The notes under the pieces: generated by a model
The model's input: only the letters and a program-made list of their open reading frames with translations
Databases searched by the model: none
What the model was told of the DNA's origin: nothing
Shown here: positions 40,456 to 51,529 of the stretch, one piece after another
How positions within the stretch are numbered: position 1 is the first letter of the stretch
Layout: every line of letters starts with the position of its first letter
Position numbers and translations under genes: made by a program
Source of the DNA: Bimastos eiseni
Lineage: Eukaryota > Annelida > Clitellata > Crassiclitellata > Lumbricidae
Direction: 5' to 3'
NCBI GenBank assembly: GCA_959347315.1
Contig: OY365818.1
Coordinates: 6,998,805-7,062,804, forward strand
DNA: 64,000 nucleotides

Positions 40456-41735
40456 TTGTATGGAACCGATTCTGGATTATGTGGATCGTGTAGTCATGAA
40501 CGTATGAATATTTCTGGTAGCCCAGAGGTGGAAGGAGGTCCACATTGATTAGAAACATGACAAATGAATGAAAATAGTTTGAATCGAGACATGATTACTT
40601 GACTTTCTTACTCGTTGCTTATGAGGGTGTAGATTTTAAAGTGAAGTTGAATTGAAAGAGTAAGATTGAATGGTGTATAATTTGTCTCCGTCACCACTTC
40701 CAGGTTCCACGGACTGTTGAAAGGTGACACTTTTATTTTGGAGCCGTCTTTAGAAACTTTGAGTAGCATTGGTCCAGAAGTTTACCGATCATTGAACAGA
40801 GCCACAAAATAACCAAGTTTGAGATTTGTTCATGACCCTAATTAAATATTTAGAGTTTGCCAGAAGTGAAAACTGGAGTCTTCCGATTTGTAAACTTTTG
40901 TTTAACTAATTAATTAGATTCATTAGTAGAACAGTAATTATTATGACAATGTGAAACCCTTTTCTGAAAATTTTGGTTCTGTATTATGGACCTGGTTCAT
41001 CCCTATCTAGGTGATGTAGGCGATGCTCTTACTATCATTTGGACAACCCCTCTGATTTGACGCAGCGCTCGTGAATAGGCTGGTGCTCTGCACTTGGTTT
41101 TCAAGTGGAACTTTCAAAGTTTGGAGATTATGATTACTACATAGTGGTAGTGGTAGTTTAGTGGGTGATTATGTTATGTTGATGCCAAGGAAAATGACCT
41201 TGATGGTGATAATGAGGAGGACACTTGATTGTAGTGATAAAGTTTAGTCACAGATGACCGGGTGTTTTTAACGGATCAAATTGTAAAGAAACTCTTTCTG
41301 CAATATGATCAAGCTATTCCATAGACACGTCAAAACATTTACTTCGAGATTGGCGTGGAAGCTGACGTTTGCTTGGGCTTTCCAGATTTATAAGGAAGAC
41401 TCCAAATGGATCATTCCTATCATTTATTTTCTGAAGGTATGATTACTTAACACTTTCTAAGCGAGATTTAATCGCCGACTGGTTTTGTTGTGACTATTGA
41501 TTTTTTTTTTTCATTCTAAACTGGACTCTGAACTGTTGCTGATTTTATTGGTTTTGAATGTCGACTTGTAATTGTTTCTATTATAAGAAGCAAACTATGG
41601 ATATACATTTTTCTTCGTGAAACTGGATATATATTTGCTGCTAGTGTTTTGTTCTGAAATAAAACAAAGTCTGTTGGCTTAATGAGTGTAGATTCTAGTT
41701 TTAGTAGACACTTTTAAAGACTATCTTCTTGGTTT
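40456..41735 (+). other. 3' UTR / downstream flank of the membrane-protein gene
   Basis: Starts after the TGA at 40453-40455. AATAAA occurs at 41658-41663 and ATTAAA near 40842. Either could be the polyadenylation signal. A LINE 3'-end fragment (CAGCGCTCGTGAATAGGCTG) at 41040-41145 lies inside, which would make a long UTR unusual. Confidence 0.4.
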
Positions 41736-41999
41736 GTGGTCACTGGCTCTACATTACTGTGGTTCCAGTTCTACTTGTCTTCCAGATCCATCCTTCTCTG
41801 TCATAGCCTCCAGCCAATGTTCCCAACCCCCCTCTCTCTTGTGTCGGTCAAGCCACCGTCCTGGGTACACTTCATCCTCTGTACCACGCCATTAAGCCAT
41901 CTCATTGAATGCTCTTCTATTGACCACCGTTTGTACACAGTATACAGACGTCGCCAAACTCTGCTATGTATCCTTTTCCAGGCAACGTATTACTTCTAG
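41736..41999 (+). pseudogene. decayed LINE reverse transcriptase fragment
   Basis: The frame reads VTGSTLLWFQFYLSSRS, then with shifts SWVHFILCTTPLSHLI and SSIDHRLYTVYRRRQT. These correspond to the conserved CR1/L2 RT blocks that normally read LxWFxSYLxxR, PQGSVLGPxLF and HxYADDTQ. The catalytic YADD is destroyed (YTVYRR) and the frame is shifted between blocks, so it is dead. Confidence 0.75.
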
Positions 42000-42280
42000 G
42001 GGTCTATACTTGCATGCAATATTTAAGATTTTCTTGTTGGCGTCGCGGTCAATGAAAAGTCAGCTGTGATTGGACGTAAGAAATGAGCCTCAGAGTATAG
42101 ATATGAGCGTTCTTTTTTTAGAAGTAATATGTTGCCCTTTTCCCCACTGGTTCATATGGTTAAATGTAACTTGGCTACATTTTGTGCCAGTTATGAAGAA
42201 ACTAAATCGGCGTGAACGCGTGAAATTTGATGGCTGCGAACGTTTCGAAAAGGCGGACAGCTATTGTTGTTTAAAAGACA

Positions 42281-42351
42281 GCATCTATGGTTCAGTGGTA
42301 GAATGCTCGCCTGCCACGCGGGAAGCCCGGGTTCGATTCCCGGCAGATACA
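42281..42351 (+). pseudogene. tRNA-Gly (GCC) degenerate copy
   Basis: 71 bases with intact A-box, anticodon loop CTGCCAC and T-arm, but acceptor GCATCTA faces CAGATAC, giving mismatches at pairs 2-71 and 7-66. A T7 run follows at 42354. Probably a pseudogene, although transcription cannot be excluded. Confidence 0.8.
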
Positions 42352-42534
42352 AATTTTTTTAAAGACCGTTACTTTCGGCTTGAAATGTTGATGTGTGTTA
42401 TGGGAACACATCGAGCATCAGTCGCTATTATTGTACGATCTTTACGCTGCCACCCTGCTCTTGTCTTGGCTTTCGAAGTCTGGAGATTACTACGCTTTAG
42501 AAAATGGTGTGTGTAAAGGGTGTGAATATTTACA

Positions 42535-42615
42535 GGCCTGGCTTAGGCTTACTCAGTAGGGAGAGCGTTAGACTGAAGGACTAAGGTCTCTGGTCCCTGT
42601 TGAACTAACAATTAC
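42535..42615 (+). pseudogene. tRNA-Phe-like pseudogene or SINE head
   Basis: CTCAGTAGGGAGAGCGTTAG, ACTGAAGGACTAAGGTC and TCTGGTCCCTGTTGAAC follow the order of tRNA-Phe (GAA), but the T-arm and acceptor do not pair. Continues into GCGCTATGTAAATAG, as in a SINE body. Confidence 0.5.
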
Positions 42616-42819
42616 CTCACTCTAATAGCGCTATGTAAATAGACAGCTATAAATAGATCTTATAGCGCTCTATGAATAGGGATCGGAGGGCGGCAGAGAC
42701 ACTCGAGGCATGTAAGGAGAAACGGTAAGAAGGCGTGTTTTTGACTAATAAATGATTTGAGCAACACTACTCTTGCTATCTTCCCACAGGTCTTTCACTC
42801 ACAACTGAAAACACTGCTC

Positions 42820-43018
42820 TTTCGCAAATCCTATCCTGATTCCTTATCCTCTCCTCTCTCTTCCCCGCCTTTTCAACGCAGTCTGCCAGCCTGACTCAGA
42901 AGTCTGGATGTTGACCTCTTGTCAATCAAGTCTGTTTTGAGTAAGCGCCTGTGAATAAGCTGGTTCCCGTGACTTCACTTTTGTGGGCGCTGTAGAAATG
43001 TTGAGATTAGAGTTTGGG
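42820..43018 (+). mobile_element. LINE 3' end (family shared with 29.9 kb)
   Basis: Contains CCGCCTTTTCAACGC, GCCAGCCTGACTCAG, GAGTAAGCGCCTGTGAATAAGCT, GGTTCCCGTGACTTC, TTTTGTGGGCGCTGTAGAAATG and GATTAGAG, in the same order as at 29790-30020. Confidence 0.65.
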
Positions 43019-43225
43019 CAGAACAAAAATTGTCCGATGTGCTGTAATAATACGCGTTTCATCTGACATTGGCAGATATCAGCCGTTGTCGTCGAAGCTG
43101 TTGCACTGTAGTTAATCGCCTCCACGTAGTGCAATGGTCGCAATCTTAATTATCAGGAAATTACGCCATTTCTCGTTATCTCGCTCTCATGTCGTGAAGG
43201 CGTTTTAACGCTCAATTTGTGTTAA

Positions 43226-43297
43226 GACTCCGTGGCGCAACGGTAGCGCGTCTGACTCCAGATCAGAAGGTTGCGTGTTCAAATCACGTCGGGGTCA
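43226..43297 (+). tRNA. tRNA-Trp (CCA)
   Basis: 72 bases. Acceptor GACTCCG/CGGGGTC with one G-T pair and A73, D-arm GGCGCAACGGTAGCGC, anticodon stem TCTGA/TCAGA with loop CTCCAGA, T-loop TTCAAAT. TTTT follows at 43301. Near-identical to vertebrate tRNA-Trp. Confidence 0.97.
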
Positions 43298-43794
43298 ACG
43301 TTTTAATGATACGGTTCATTGAGCCGTGGAAGACGTCCCATCTTTGAAGAAGAATAGCAAAGAAAACCTTTTCAAGCTGCCTGCTACATGTGGCGGAACA
43401 ATAAACACTTGAGCATTTTCTGCAGAAAAGTAATTCGTTAAACGCGGCCATTAGTTAGGCTTATGCTGTTAGCCGGCCTACTACGATTATTAGAGTTCAG
43501 TTGGAAAAGCGTTAGGTCGAAGATTTGAACGTCCCCGAGGACTGGGAAAGCACCTGAGGGGAGTTCATTTAGTTTGCCTCTTTCAGACCTGAAATTTTAC
43601 ATAGTTAGCTTAATTAAGCCAAGATTTACATCGACGGGGTAAAGTTTTTATCGTCGTGGTAGCACTGTTTGGACGGGAAAAAATAAATTCTATAGACTGT
43701 CATTCATTTTGAGGTCCTCTTTCGTTGCATGAACTGAATGCTTTTCAGAGCGATCTCACTACATAAAATCACGCAAGAGTAATTTCTCATAATG

Positions 43795-43865
43795 TGCATC
43801 GGCCGGGAATCGAACCCGGGCCGCCCGCGTGGCAGGCGAGCATTCTACCACTGAACCACCGATGC
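43795..43865 (-). tRNA. tRNA-Gly (GCC), minus strand
   Basis: Reverse complement matches the two plus-strand copies base for base in all stems (GCATCGG...CCGATGC, A73). The first TTTT on the gene strand is about 30 bases downstream, later than in the plus copies. Confidence 0.96.
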
Positions 43866-44224
43866 CTGCTGACGATTTCTGCCATCAAGCTTTTCGAAAC
43901 ATGTCACAGCAAACAACATGTAGGCCACTTGCGTTCTGATTATATTTGTACCGGTGTAGGCCCTACGTGAGCTCATTTCGAACAAATTCGCCTCATTCTC
44001 ATTTCTCCATTAGGCTTACTGCCAACGCAAAAACCAATTGCAGAGTAAAACTTATGAACTGCTTCTAGGTCCTATAGCTTAAGTTTTTGGTTGTTGAAGA
44101 ATAAAAACGAAAGGTGGTACTTTACATCGAACTGCTGCGATATATCACTATCTAATGTCTCGTGTTTTAGGGTCACAGCGGTCATTTAATCGAATCCTTG
44201 GTTTATTGGAGCTAACTCCGATGC

Positions 44225-44312
44225 CGATTCGCAGGCGAGTGGCTACTGTCTAAGGACGCAGCGTGACTTCAGATAAGTAGGTTGTGTAATCAAATCAACT
44301 CTCGATCATCGC
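44225..44312 (+). pseudogene. tRNA-Trp-like relic
   Basis: TGACTTCAGATAAGTAGGTT followed by GTGTAATCAAATCAA parallels tRNA-Trp (TGACTCCAGATCAGAAGGTT, GTGTTCAAATCA). Stems are broken. Confidence 0.4.
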
Positions 44313-44456
44313 TTGAGAGCTAAGTAAGTGAGGCGTTGTTCTTAAGAAGAATATTATTTTCATTTTGTGACAAATTCATAAGGTTAATATTGTCCTAAGC
44401 GTGCAAACAAGCATACAATATTTCACCGCACTTTGTATGAGATTATTAAAACATTT

Positions 44457-44529
44457 CGAGCCTGCCAGGAGTCGAACCTGGAATCTTCTGATCCGTAGTC
44501 AGACGCGTTATCCATTGCGCCACAGGCCC
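44457..44529 (-). tRNA. tRNA-Arg (ACG), minus strand
   Basis: Identical to the plus-strand gene at 33908 over all 73 bases. Even the 3' flank (AAATGTTTT) is shared, so the two loci derive from a recent inverted duplication or gene conversion. TTTT follows within nine bases. Confidence 0.97.
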
Positions 44530-45570
44530 TCGATATTTGCACAGACTTACGTGAATATGTTATGGGCAGTAGGCAGCAAAGGTGTTCTTTCACCTCAGTC
44601 TATGACCCGGTCGGAGTTATCTGAACTTCTTTGCGCGAAAGACTACTATCTTAATCTCTCACACTCTACTGGCAGATCTAATGGTCTTCAAGCACTCTCT
44701 CGTCACTGCTCTTCTGAGAAAAGCATATATATCTTGTCAACGAAAACCTAGTCAATTACCGATTAATCTCAAATCATTTCTTGTTAACTAAGATTGGATA
44801 GTCAACTGAACGAATTGTCTTTGCCCGGCAAAACGACAGCACCTCGAGATCTGTTCAAACTCACGTTTCAATTCCCACCAATCTGGCTTCGCAAAACGCA
44901 GCGTTCACAGACAACAGAGACTTGACTTGCCTCAAGGCACACTTATGCCTAAAATGGTAGCCTAACTGCCTCAGCCATCAGCAAGTGTCCTGCCTCTGTC
45001 AGTCTGTCTCCGTCGCATTCGACACTATCGATCGACTTTATTCCTCGTTTGGCCACTTTCGTATGTACCTATTGCTCCAATCCTATAGCCTGTCTTTCTG
45101 TTCCCTTTGCAGTCGTTTGGTGTCCCAGGAGTAGAACCAGGATAGGACCGCTTGACGAGCTTGGCTTTACAGCACAGAAGCGGTGAAATTATGAGTCGAA
45201 AAATATGAGCACATTGCCGGAGATTTTTTGGCAATTAAATTTGTTCAGGCGTATACTAAAGATGACAGATTCTCAAACCACAATGTCATAGCCTGAGGAA
45301 GCTAGCTATAGGCTTATATTATATGCCCTACCGCGCTATCTCGCGCTTTATATAGCACCACTTTCCTTTTCTGACCATATAACTTACCAACACCGTATTC
45401 CTTACCTCACCACACCTTTTTTAAACTATTCTGCGCGCCCTATTTATAACGCTTTATCGTAAAGAGAAAATGCCTCAAACTTGTTTTTCTGGTGACCTGC
45501 CCGCATTGCATCTTGCTGATGAGCTTGCTGTTAAATGGTTCGGTACATGAGCTAAATAAATAATACGGCT
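44530..45570. other. intergenic
   Basis: No coding exon recognised. A tRNA-like text at 45115-45180 (minus: GGTTCTACTCCTGGGACACC) has a B-box but no convincing stems. Confidence 0.4.
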
Positions 45571-45828
45571 TTAAACTCCTTCGCTGCAAGAACTCAGGCA
45601 GTGCCAGTCCCAAGCCTGGATAAGGGAGTAGGGCGACGCTAATGATCCTTGTTATCACACAGTGTCGTTAAACTGCAACAACCACCACCAGAAACTGTTT
45701 TAAACTCCTTCGCTGCAACAACGCAGCTAGTGCCAGTCCCAAGCCTGGATAAGGGAGGAGGGCGGCGCGAATGATCTATGTAATCACACAGTATCGTTAA
45801 ACTGCCACTACCACCACCAGAAAAGTTC
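45571..45828 (-). repeat. dispersed repeat A, tandem pair (129-bp unit)
   Basis: Two copies start TTAAACTCCTTCGCTGCAA at 45571 and 45700. On the minus strand each reads TTTAACGACACTGTG, AATGAT, GTCGCCCT, CTTATCCAGGCTTGGGACTG, GCACT. The same series recurs dispersed at 30.2, 48.8, 51.0, 54.3 and 55.3 kb. Confidence 0.85.
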
Positions 45829-46491
45829 TGAGTAGGTCAGTAGGCATATATGCGTTGACTGTTTCCCGTCCAATTGAAGTAAACGTTTGAATGCATCCCA
45901 TAGGACATTATAGAACACCAATAAACGCTACAAGCACAATCTGATTCTAGTAACTAGATAATCAATTCAAACGGTTCCTTTTAGAAATATATCTGCATAT
46001 GTATTGTGTATTGAGGCCTTTTATGGTATATATATACCTTATAAGGCCTAAATACGTAATATATATGCAGATAATTAAGTGCATAATTGCATATGCATAA
46101 TATGCAATTATGCGCATGCATTATATCTATGATCTATCTATTTGTACATACATGTATAGACCTCCTGTATCTTTATAATTCTAGAGCATAAAATTCAAGT
46201 GAGTATGTCGGTCTCTGTTATTTTTGGATATACATTGTTATACAGTGTATTATCACTTGTTGTTTCTACGATGATGTAAGTAGTTCAACTTTTTGTCTAA
46301 TTCATTTACCAAAGTTACCCATCCTCGAATTACTCCGTCCTTAGGCCTTCACGTATATGTATATAGACCAGCGTTTCCAGCTAATCTTGAATTGGCTACT
46401 ACTAAATTAGCTACTCTTAGGCTAATCGCAGGGCACCAGCTTATTCACTAGCGCCGCGTCGTGTCCAGAGCGTAGATACCAGAACAGAAAA
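45829..46491. other. AT-rich flank with palindromes
   Basis: Holds a perfect 14-bp inverted repeat GCATAATTGCATAT/ATATGCAATTATGC (46081-46113, 5-nt spacer) and TATATA runs. An inverted LINE 3'-end fragment (GCACCAGCTTATTCACTAGCGC) is at 46425-46460. Confidence 0.5.
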
Positions 46492-46881
46492 TCACCGATA
46501 CCAGACCAGCATCCTAGGAGGGAAATCCTTCAGCTCGTTTTCCCTGCATGACACCGACACAGTCTGACCTTTCTCAGGTTCATCATCATCAGCGTCCTCT
46601 CGGTTCAACCGCTTCGAAGTACAACAACAGGAACACAACCACAGGAACATGGCAACGATGGTAGCCGTGGTTCCTACAGCCACGTAGATGTATCCCAGTC
46701 GACACAACTGGCTCTTCGGGTACTTTGCCACGTAGAGAATTATCATCAGTAGCCCGCTCATCGTAAGGAGAAGGCCTGGAATGCCCAGTATCTGGGCTCC
46801 TAGAGGGACCGCTGGCAACGTGCAGCGTGAACGATACTTCTTGACTTCTGGTGGATGGAAAATTGATAGAGACTTCTTCAT
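46492..46881 (-). CDS. two-transmembrane protein ORF/exon
   Basis: 129 codons from the ATG at 46881. An alternative acceptor TTTCCATCCACCAG would start the exon at 46847, phase 1. Residues about 28-52 (LGIPGLLLTMSGLLMIILYVA) and 63-88 (YIYVAVGTTATIVAMFLWL) are two hydrophobic helices with a 10-residue loop, followed by CSCCCTSKR and a charged acidic tail EDADDDEPEKGQ ending in LVWYR. The cysteine run just after helix 2 could be palmitoylated. The N-terminus is probably cytosolic. No family recognised. The ORF at 50.2 kb has the same layout, so the two may be paralogues. If spliced, the phase-1 donor at 53517 fits this acceptor. Confidence 0.6.
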   Translation of the reverse strand: MKKSLSIFHPPEVKKYRSRCTLPAVPLGAQILGIPGLLLTMSGLLMIILYVAKYPKSQLCRLGYIYVAVGTTATIVAMFLWLCSCCCTSKRLNREDADDDEPEKGQTVSVSCRENELKDFPPRMLVWYR

Positions 46882-46918
46882 GTCTACAACATATTCGCAT
46901 AATTATAGGAACCGGTCG

Positions 46919-47160
46919 ATAATGATGATGATGATGATGATGATAATAATAATAATAATATTAATAATAATAATATAACATCATTTGTCTACTTATTAAT
47001 TAACGAATTAATTAATTAATTAATTACTTAATAAATAAATGATTTGATGAACTGATTAACAGACGAATAAACGAATAAAAAATTGAAATAAAAAATGAAT
47101 TGATGTATTAGTTAATTAATAAATAGTACAATATAATTAATAAACTCACTTAATAAATAC
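46919..47160. repeat. (GAT)n/(AAT)n microsatellite and AT-rich tail
   Basis: ATGATGATGATGATGAT, then AATAATAATAAT, then TTAATTAATTAATTA and AATAAATAAATGA. It begins 38 bp upstream of the start codon of the two-TM ORF. Confidence 0.9.
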
Positions 47161-48200
47161 ACAGTTAAGTAAGTTTACTGCTCTATGATGGACCACCATC
47201 ATCATCATCGATTACCACCGTAACACCATGATGTCTCCACGGTTTCCTCTTCCTGGATTTTGACCTGGTGACGAAACAGAACGAGAAGATTGGCTATTGC
47301 GTGTATACACGACTCGATTTGGTATTGCGCCACTGTTAGTTTGTCTCCCTGACTTTTATCGGAGCATTGAAATTTTCCAAGATTTTAATTGTGCGTTATC
47401 GATCTATCGTGTCTTGGCAAAATCAGTTTATAGCGAAGAGCAGACCGATGCCTTTAACATTGCAAGCGTACGGTTATCCAAAGGTATCCGAAACGATCGA
47501 TTCAAATGATATCCAGAGTCATAATTCGTGTAGGCAACCCAACTACTCATTCAGGCCTACTTACGATCACACTGATTCAATTGCTTGCCGCCTCGTCAAA
47601 TCACTCAAGAACTCAACCGAAGAAGTTTTAGGGGTATTTGACAGTTTGATTGGAACCATGAGTGACCATTATTATAGATTTGCGCAACGTAATTTATTAT
47701 CAAATAAAAGGCCTACGGTAACGTAGATAGATAAACAGAGTTTGCGGTAATTGCTAGAAGTTCCTCTTTCAATCATTAGCTTTGTTTCTTACCTCCAGAT
47801 ATCGAGTGTAGACCAACTCCAAAAGTCATCAATATACTGTGATTTTCACACTGTGACTTTTTGATTGCAGACGAAATTCAACACATGACATTTCCATAAA
47901 GCGTATTCAATTTTAGGAAGTAGACGGTCGTTTTGAACTGTCTGACTTGTTTATGAACCTCTTTATAGCCCGGTATAGATATTATAAGCGCGCCTAATGG
48001 TCGGCCTAATAGCGGACGACTTTTATGAAAGCAGCCGGTTCGGTGCGGAAAACCTGCCATGCACTGAAAAATATCGAGGGCGGTTTGAACCAGCTTTAAC
48101 CACGCAGTTGGATGTAGGACTACAGGATCGTTTGTCAAACTTCTCAGCACGGATGACTGGTTTATAGTTGCGCTGAAGCATTGAAAGGTTTTGTCCATCT
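47161..48200. other. intergenic, nothing recognised
   Basis: Overlapping short ORFs at 47297-47726 (plus) and 47878-48198 (minus) have no domain, signal or splice support. Confidence 0.35.
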
Positions 48201-48530
48201 TTTTCAGTAGTGGATGGGCTGAGAAGGTTCTTGAAGGGACAGTTTATGAATGAATAAATAAATAAATAAATGGAATGAGTGAGTGAGTGAGTGAATTACT
48301 GAATGACGATGTGAATGAATAAATTTAATAATAAATGGGTAAATGAATAAAGTAGAAAGAGAAAGGAAGAAAGAAAGAACTATAAGCATGACTGAATGAA
48401 AGAATGAATGAAATTAAGTGATTGTATGAATGAGTTAAATGAATGACTGAATGAATGCATGAATAAAAGAAAGAAAGAAAGCATGAATAAATGTGTGAAT
48501 GAATGAATTAAGTGAATGTCTGAATAAATA
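48201..48530. repeat. (GAAT)n-rich stretch after LINE-like tail
   Basis: GGTTCTTGAAGGGACAGTTTATGAATG is followed by 280 bp of degenerate GAATGAAT, GAAAGAAA and AATAAATAAAT units, an over-expanded LINE tail. Confidence 0.75.
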
Positions 48531-48784
48531 ATTATTAAGGGCTTAGTGAGGAAGCGCGTGTAGAGAGGCAGTCGAGATGGGGCTGAAATTAAGCAAATTT
48601 TTCGCTTTTAAAACGAGTGTAGAGTTTGAGAATTGGGCGTAGATTCTGCACTTTGTCTCCCCCCAATTCGCAGTAGGCCTCTGGTGTTCCCGTTGTAATC
48701 GTAGTCATCGAGTCAAATGACTAGCATTGAGAATGCTCAGAGACTTGAAGTGCAAATGCGATTATGGTGACAATCGCAGTAGTT

Positions 48785-48885
48785 TCAGTTGAACAACACT
48801 GTGTAATGATAGAGATAATTATTGCGTCGCCCTCCTTCTTTATCCAGTTTTGGGACTAGCTCTATCAAGCAGTTGATTAGTTGTA
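48785..48885 (+). repeat. dispersed repeat A copy
   Basis: AACAACACTGTGTAATGATAG, TTGCGTCGCCCTCCTTCTTT and ATCCAGTTTTGGGACTAGC match the family. Confidence 0.6.
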
Positions 48886-49720
48886 GCCATTGGAGTTGGC
48901 GTCTAGGTTATTATGTTGTAGCTCTACACCAAGTAGTTGCACTTTGGCCCCGATAAAACCATCTATGGACTTTAAAATAGGTGCATATTCACATCGCTAT
49001 TCGCAACACGTAAGACCAAAGGTGTCAATAGTGTGGAAATGGTGCAGGGATCTCAGAAAGGGCCTTACAAACAGTTGAATCAGGCTTTGAAAAAGTGGCT
49101 CTGGTATGCATTATCAATATAAAACATCGCAGAAAACTCATAACGCCTTAGAATGACAGATTAGACATTTTATTCTCAATTGTGTGGTCTTTAGTAATAG
49201 TCAATGTTCCGCGGGCCAGAAATATTTTGTCGGCAAGCCAGAAATGGCCCGAAGGGGACGGCTCTTTGACACCCCTGCAATAGACCCACCCACCCCACAT
49301 AGTCTACAGAGTTTATTACCACACTCTACATTGGTCAGAGCGTAGGGTGCGTCTGATGCACCCCTGTGGGTTACTTGTGAGCGGGAGGTCGCGGTTCGCT
49401 TCCTGATGTTGGCCTGTTATAAGAGACACAGATCTCAGGCTATCACGGTCCCAACACGGAAACCCTAAATGGCGTGGTGTCCATTCAAACGAGTAGCGAT
49501 GGTGAAGGATCTCGCCAGATCAGCTCATTGGAGAAATCAGAAAGGTCGGAACCATACGGTTGCTATATAAAACATATGCGTTAACATTTCCTGTCCACAT
49601 CAAACAATGTATTAGCGCACTGAGGTAAAACAGGAGAAAAAAATACAAGTCCTGAATATGTGCAGATGTGTCTACATTTCCTCTCTGTTCATTGTGCGCA
49701 CGCATAGTCACTGCATATTT
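48886..49720. other. intergenic
   Basis: A tRNA-like text (GGTCAGAGCGTAGGGTGCG...GGTCGCGGTTCGCTTCC, 49335-49402) may be a decayed SINE. No gene seen. Confidence 0.35.
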
Positions 49721-49722
49721 AC

Positions 49723-49842
<120 letters not shown>

Positions 49843-50173
49843 GTGTGTGTGTTACTACATGCTGCCTGAGAGGCTGGCAGATTCAGACACATCTGCAAAT
49901 GATGCGACTATATTATGTGACGTAAATGACATATTGTTTCAATGACGAAGTTTGTATACGCAAATACAAATATAAAAAATGCACAATACACACGCGTGCA
50001 TATGTACACACAATTGTACACAGTGCGTCCTTGTACAGTGTATCCTTGTAGATACACTTATGCATAAATGTACAAACATATACATATAATGAAATGTATT
50101 TCTGCATATTTGAATATTAACATATGCATAAATTATTATACTTTTGAACACACCATCTCCATTACAATCAGAT

Positions 50174-50587
50174 TTAGATGCGCAGGAACTGAGTCGACTC
50201 TGTTCCGTGTCTTGCATCTGCTGCAACTTCACCGCCTCCACCACCACCAGCAGCAGCAGCAGCCTCCAGCTGAGAGTATCTTCTCGTTCGCCTTCTCCCG
50301 AAGATGCCATCGTGCTTCGAAACGCAGATGTGGCAAATGACGCCGACGATGACGAGCCCTATCCCGAGGCCGGTGATGGCCAGTAAGACGGCCAGTGTAG
50401 GGGTCGTCCAGACGTAGTCCGGTTGGAAGATTAGGGAGATGGTCAGACCGATCGACAGGGTCAGCAGGATGAAGATGCCGTACATCAGTAACATCGGAAT
50501 GAGATCCCGCAATTCCGTCGTGCAACTCCAGCAGCAGAGGGGCGACTGTAGTTGCCTGGAGGGTGGTTCCGCACGAGTGATCTTCAT
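50174..50587 (-). CDS. two-transmembrane protein ORF, poly-Ala/poly-Gly tail
   Basis: The frame is open from 50758. The ATG at 50587 (A at -3) gives 137 residues and fits the conserved part best. Residues about 32-54 (MLLMYGIFILLTLSIGLTISLIF) and 61-84 (TPTLAVLLAITGLGIGLVIVGVI) are hydrophobic helices separated by a short loop, flanked by cysteines (PLCCWSC before, CHIC after). The tail has a basic cluster GRRRTRR, then YSQLEAAAAAGGGGGG, coded by a GCx/GGx triplet repeat, and ends TQFLRI. Possible acceptors upstream (TTCTCCACGGAG, TTATTGAAAG) leave the 5' structure open. Layout parallels the 46.5-kb ORF. Family unknown. Confidence 0.6.
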   Translation of the reverse strand: MKITRAEPPSRQLQSPLCCWSCTTELRDLIPMLLMYGIFILLTLSIGLTISLIFQPDYVWTTPTLAVLLAITGLGIGLVIVGVICHICVSKHDGIFGRRRTRRYSQLEAAAAAGGGGGGEVAADARHGTESTQFLRI

Positions 50588-50994
50588 AGTCGGTCTCTGC
50601 CACTCCGTGGAGAAAGGTAATTGGCACGGAACGATGTACGGCTCAAACCTTTCAATAACATTGATGAAAAAACCGTAGATAGTGAACGCTTGTAGATACC
50701 TAATATTATGTTGACGGGAGCTAGTGAACTTTAATATATTTAGGCTGTGCAAACACATCGTGGTCTAACGATCAGTATTTTGCCCGATGATCACTCATTT
50801 CAGGTCACCCTTATTATAATAGTCTGTGAGGAAGGCAACGGGAAATCACCTCACTCTTCTCATCCCCGGGTGGCCAATGGACCTGCCTTCGGGCAGAGCA
50901 TCATCATCTTATTATAGTATATCCTATTCTTGGAAATGGTCATGTTTTACAGATGAATCTTGTCGCCCCTCATGTATCATGTATCCTGCCAGTA

Positions 50995-51105
50995 GTTTCC
51001 GTTTAACGATGCTGGTGTTAATAACACAGGTCATTGGCGTCATCCACCTCCTTCATGCAGGCTTGGGATTGGCACTTTCAGAGTTCGAGCGGGGGCGATG
51101 TAAGG
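50995..51105 (+). repeat. dispersed repeat A copy
   Basis: CGTTTAACGATGCTGGTGTT, GGTCATTGGCGTCATCCACC, TTCATGCAGGCTTGGGATTG and GCACTTTCAGAGTTCGAGC align to the family consensus. Confidence 0.6.
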
Positions 51106-51529
51106 CTCATCAGTATGAGGTTCATTATGAGGTTCTATACAGCGTTCCTTCAAGACAATCTGCTCAGAGACTCAGTGGTGCTCCCGATATAATCCTGGTG
51201 AAACGGAAGAGTATTAAGGTGGAGAGGAATGTTAGTGCACAGAAATAGCAGTGCATTATCTATCACTTAACGCACCTATACCAACCCACAACGGTGTGTA
51301 ATACTGTGTATATATTCTAGTTAATATATTTTATATTTTCGTTTAATTGCAAATTAACAAAGCGCGGTATGATTACAAACGACCTATGAGCGAATAATGA
51401 CGAATTATTACAGGAATCGATTAACCGTCGGCAGCCAAGCAGAGGGCTATTAACAGTATACTTAGAATTCAGCCAGCGCCGCCGCCTAGCGACAAAAGGA
51501 CTAGCCAACCTTACGGGGATACGGGTTTA

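Noticed and set aside
42070..42516. 148-codon plus-strand ORF
   Set aside because: It reads through the tRNA-Gly pseudogene and has no domain or splice support.
45025..45234. tRNA gene on the minus strand near 45118
   Set aside because: A B-box-like GGTTCTACTCC is present but no acceptor or anticodon stem pairs well.
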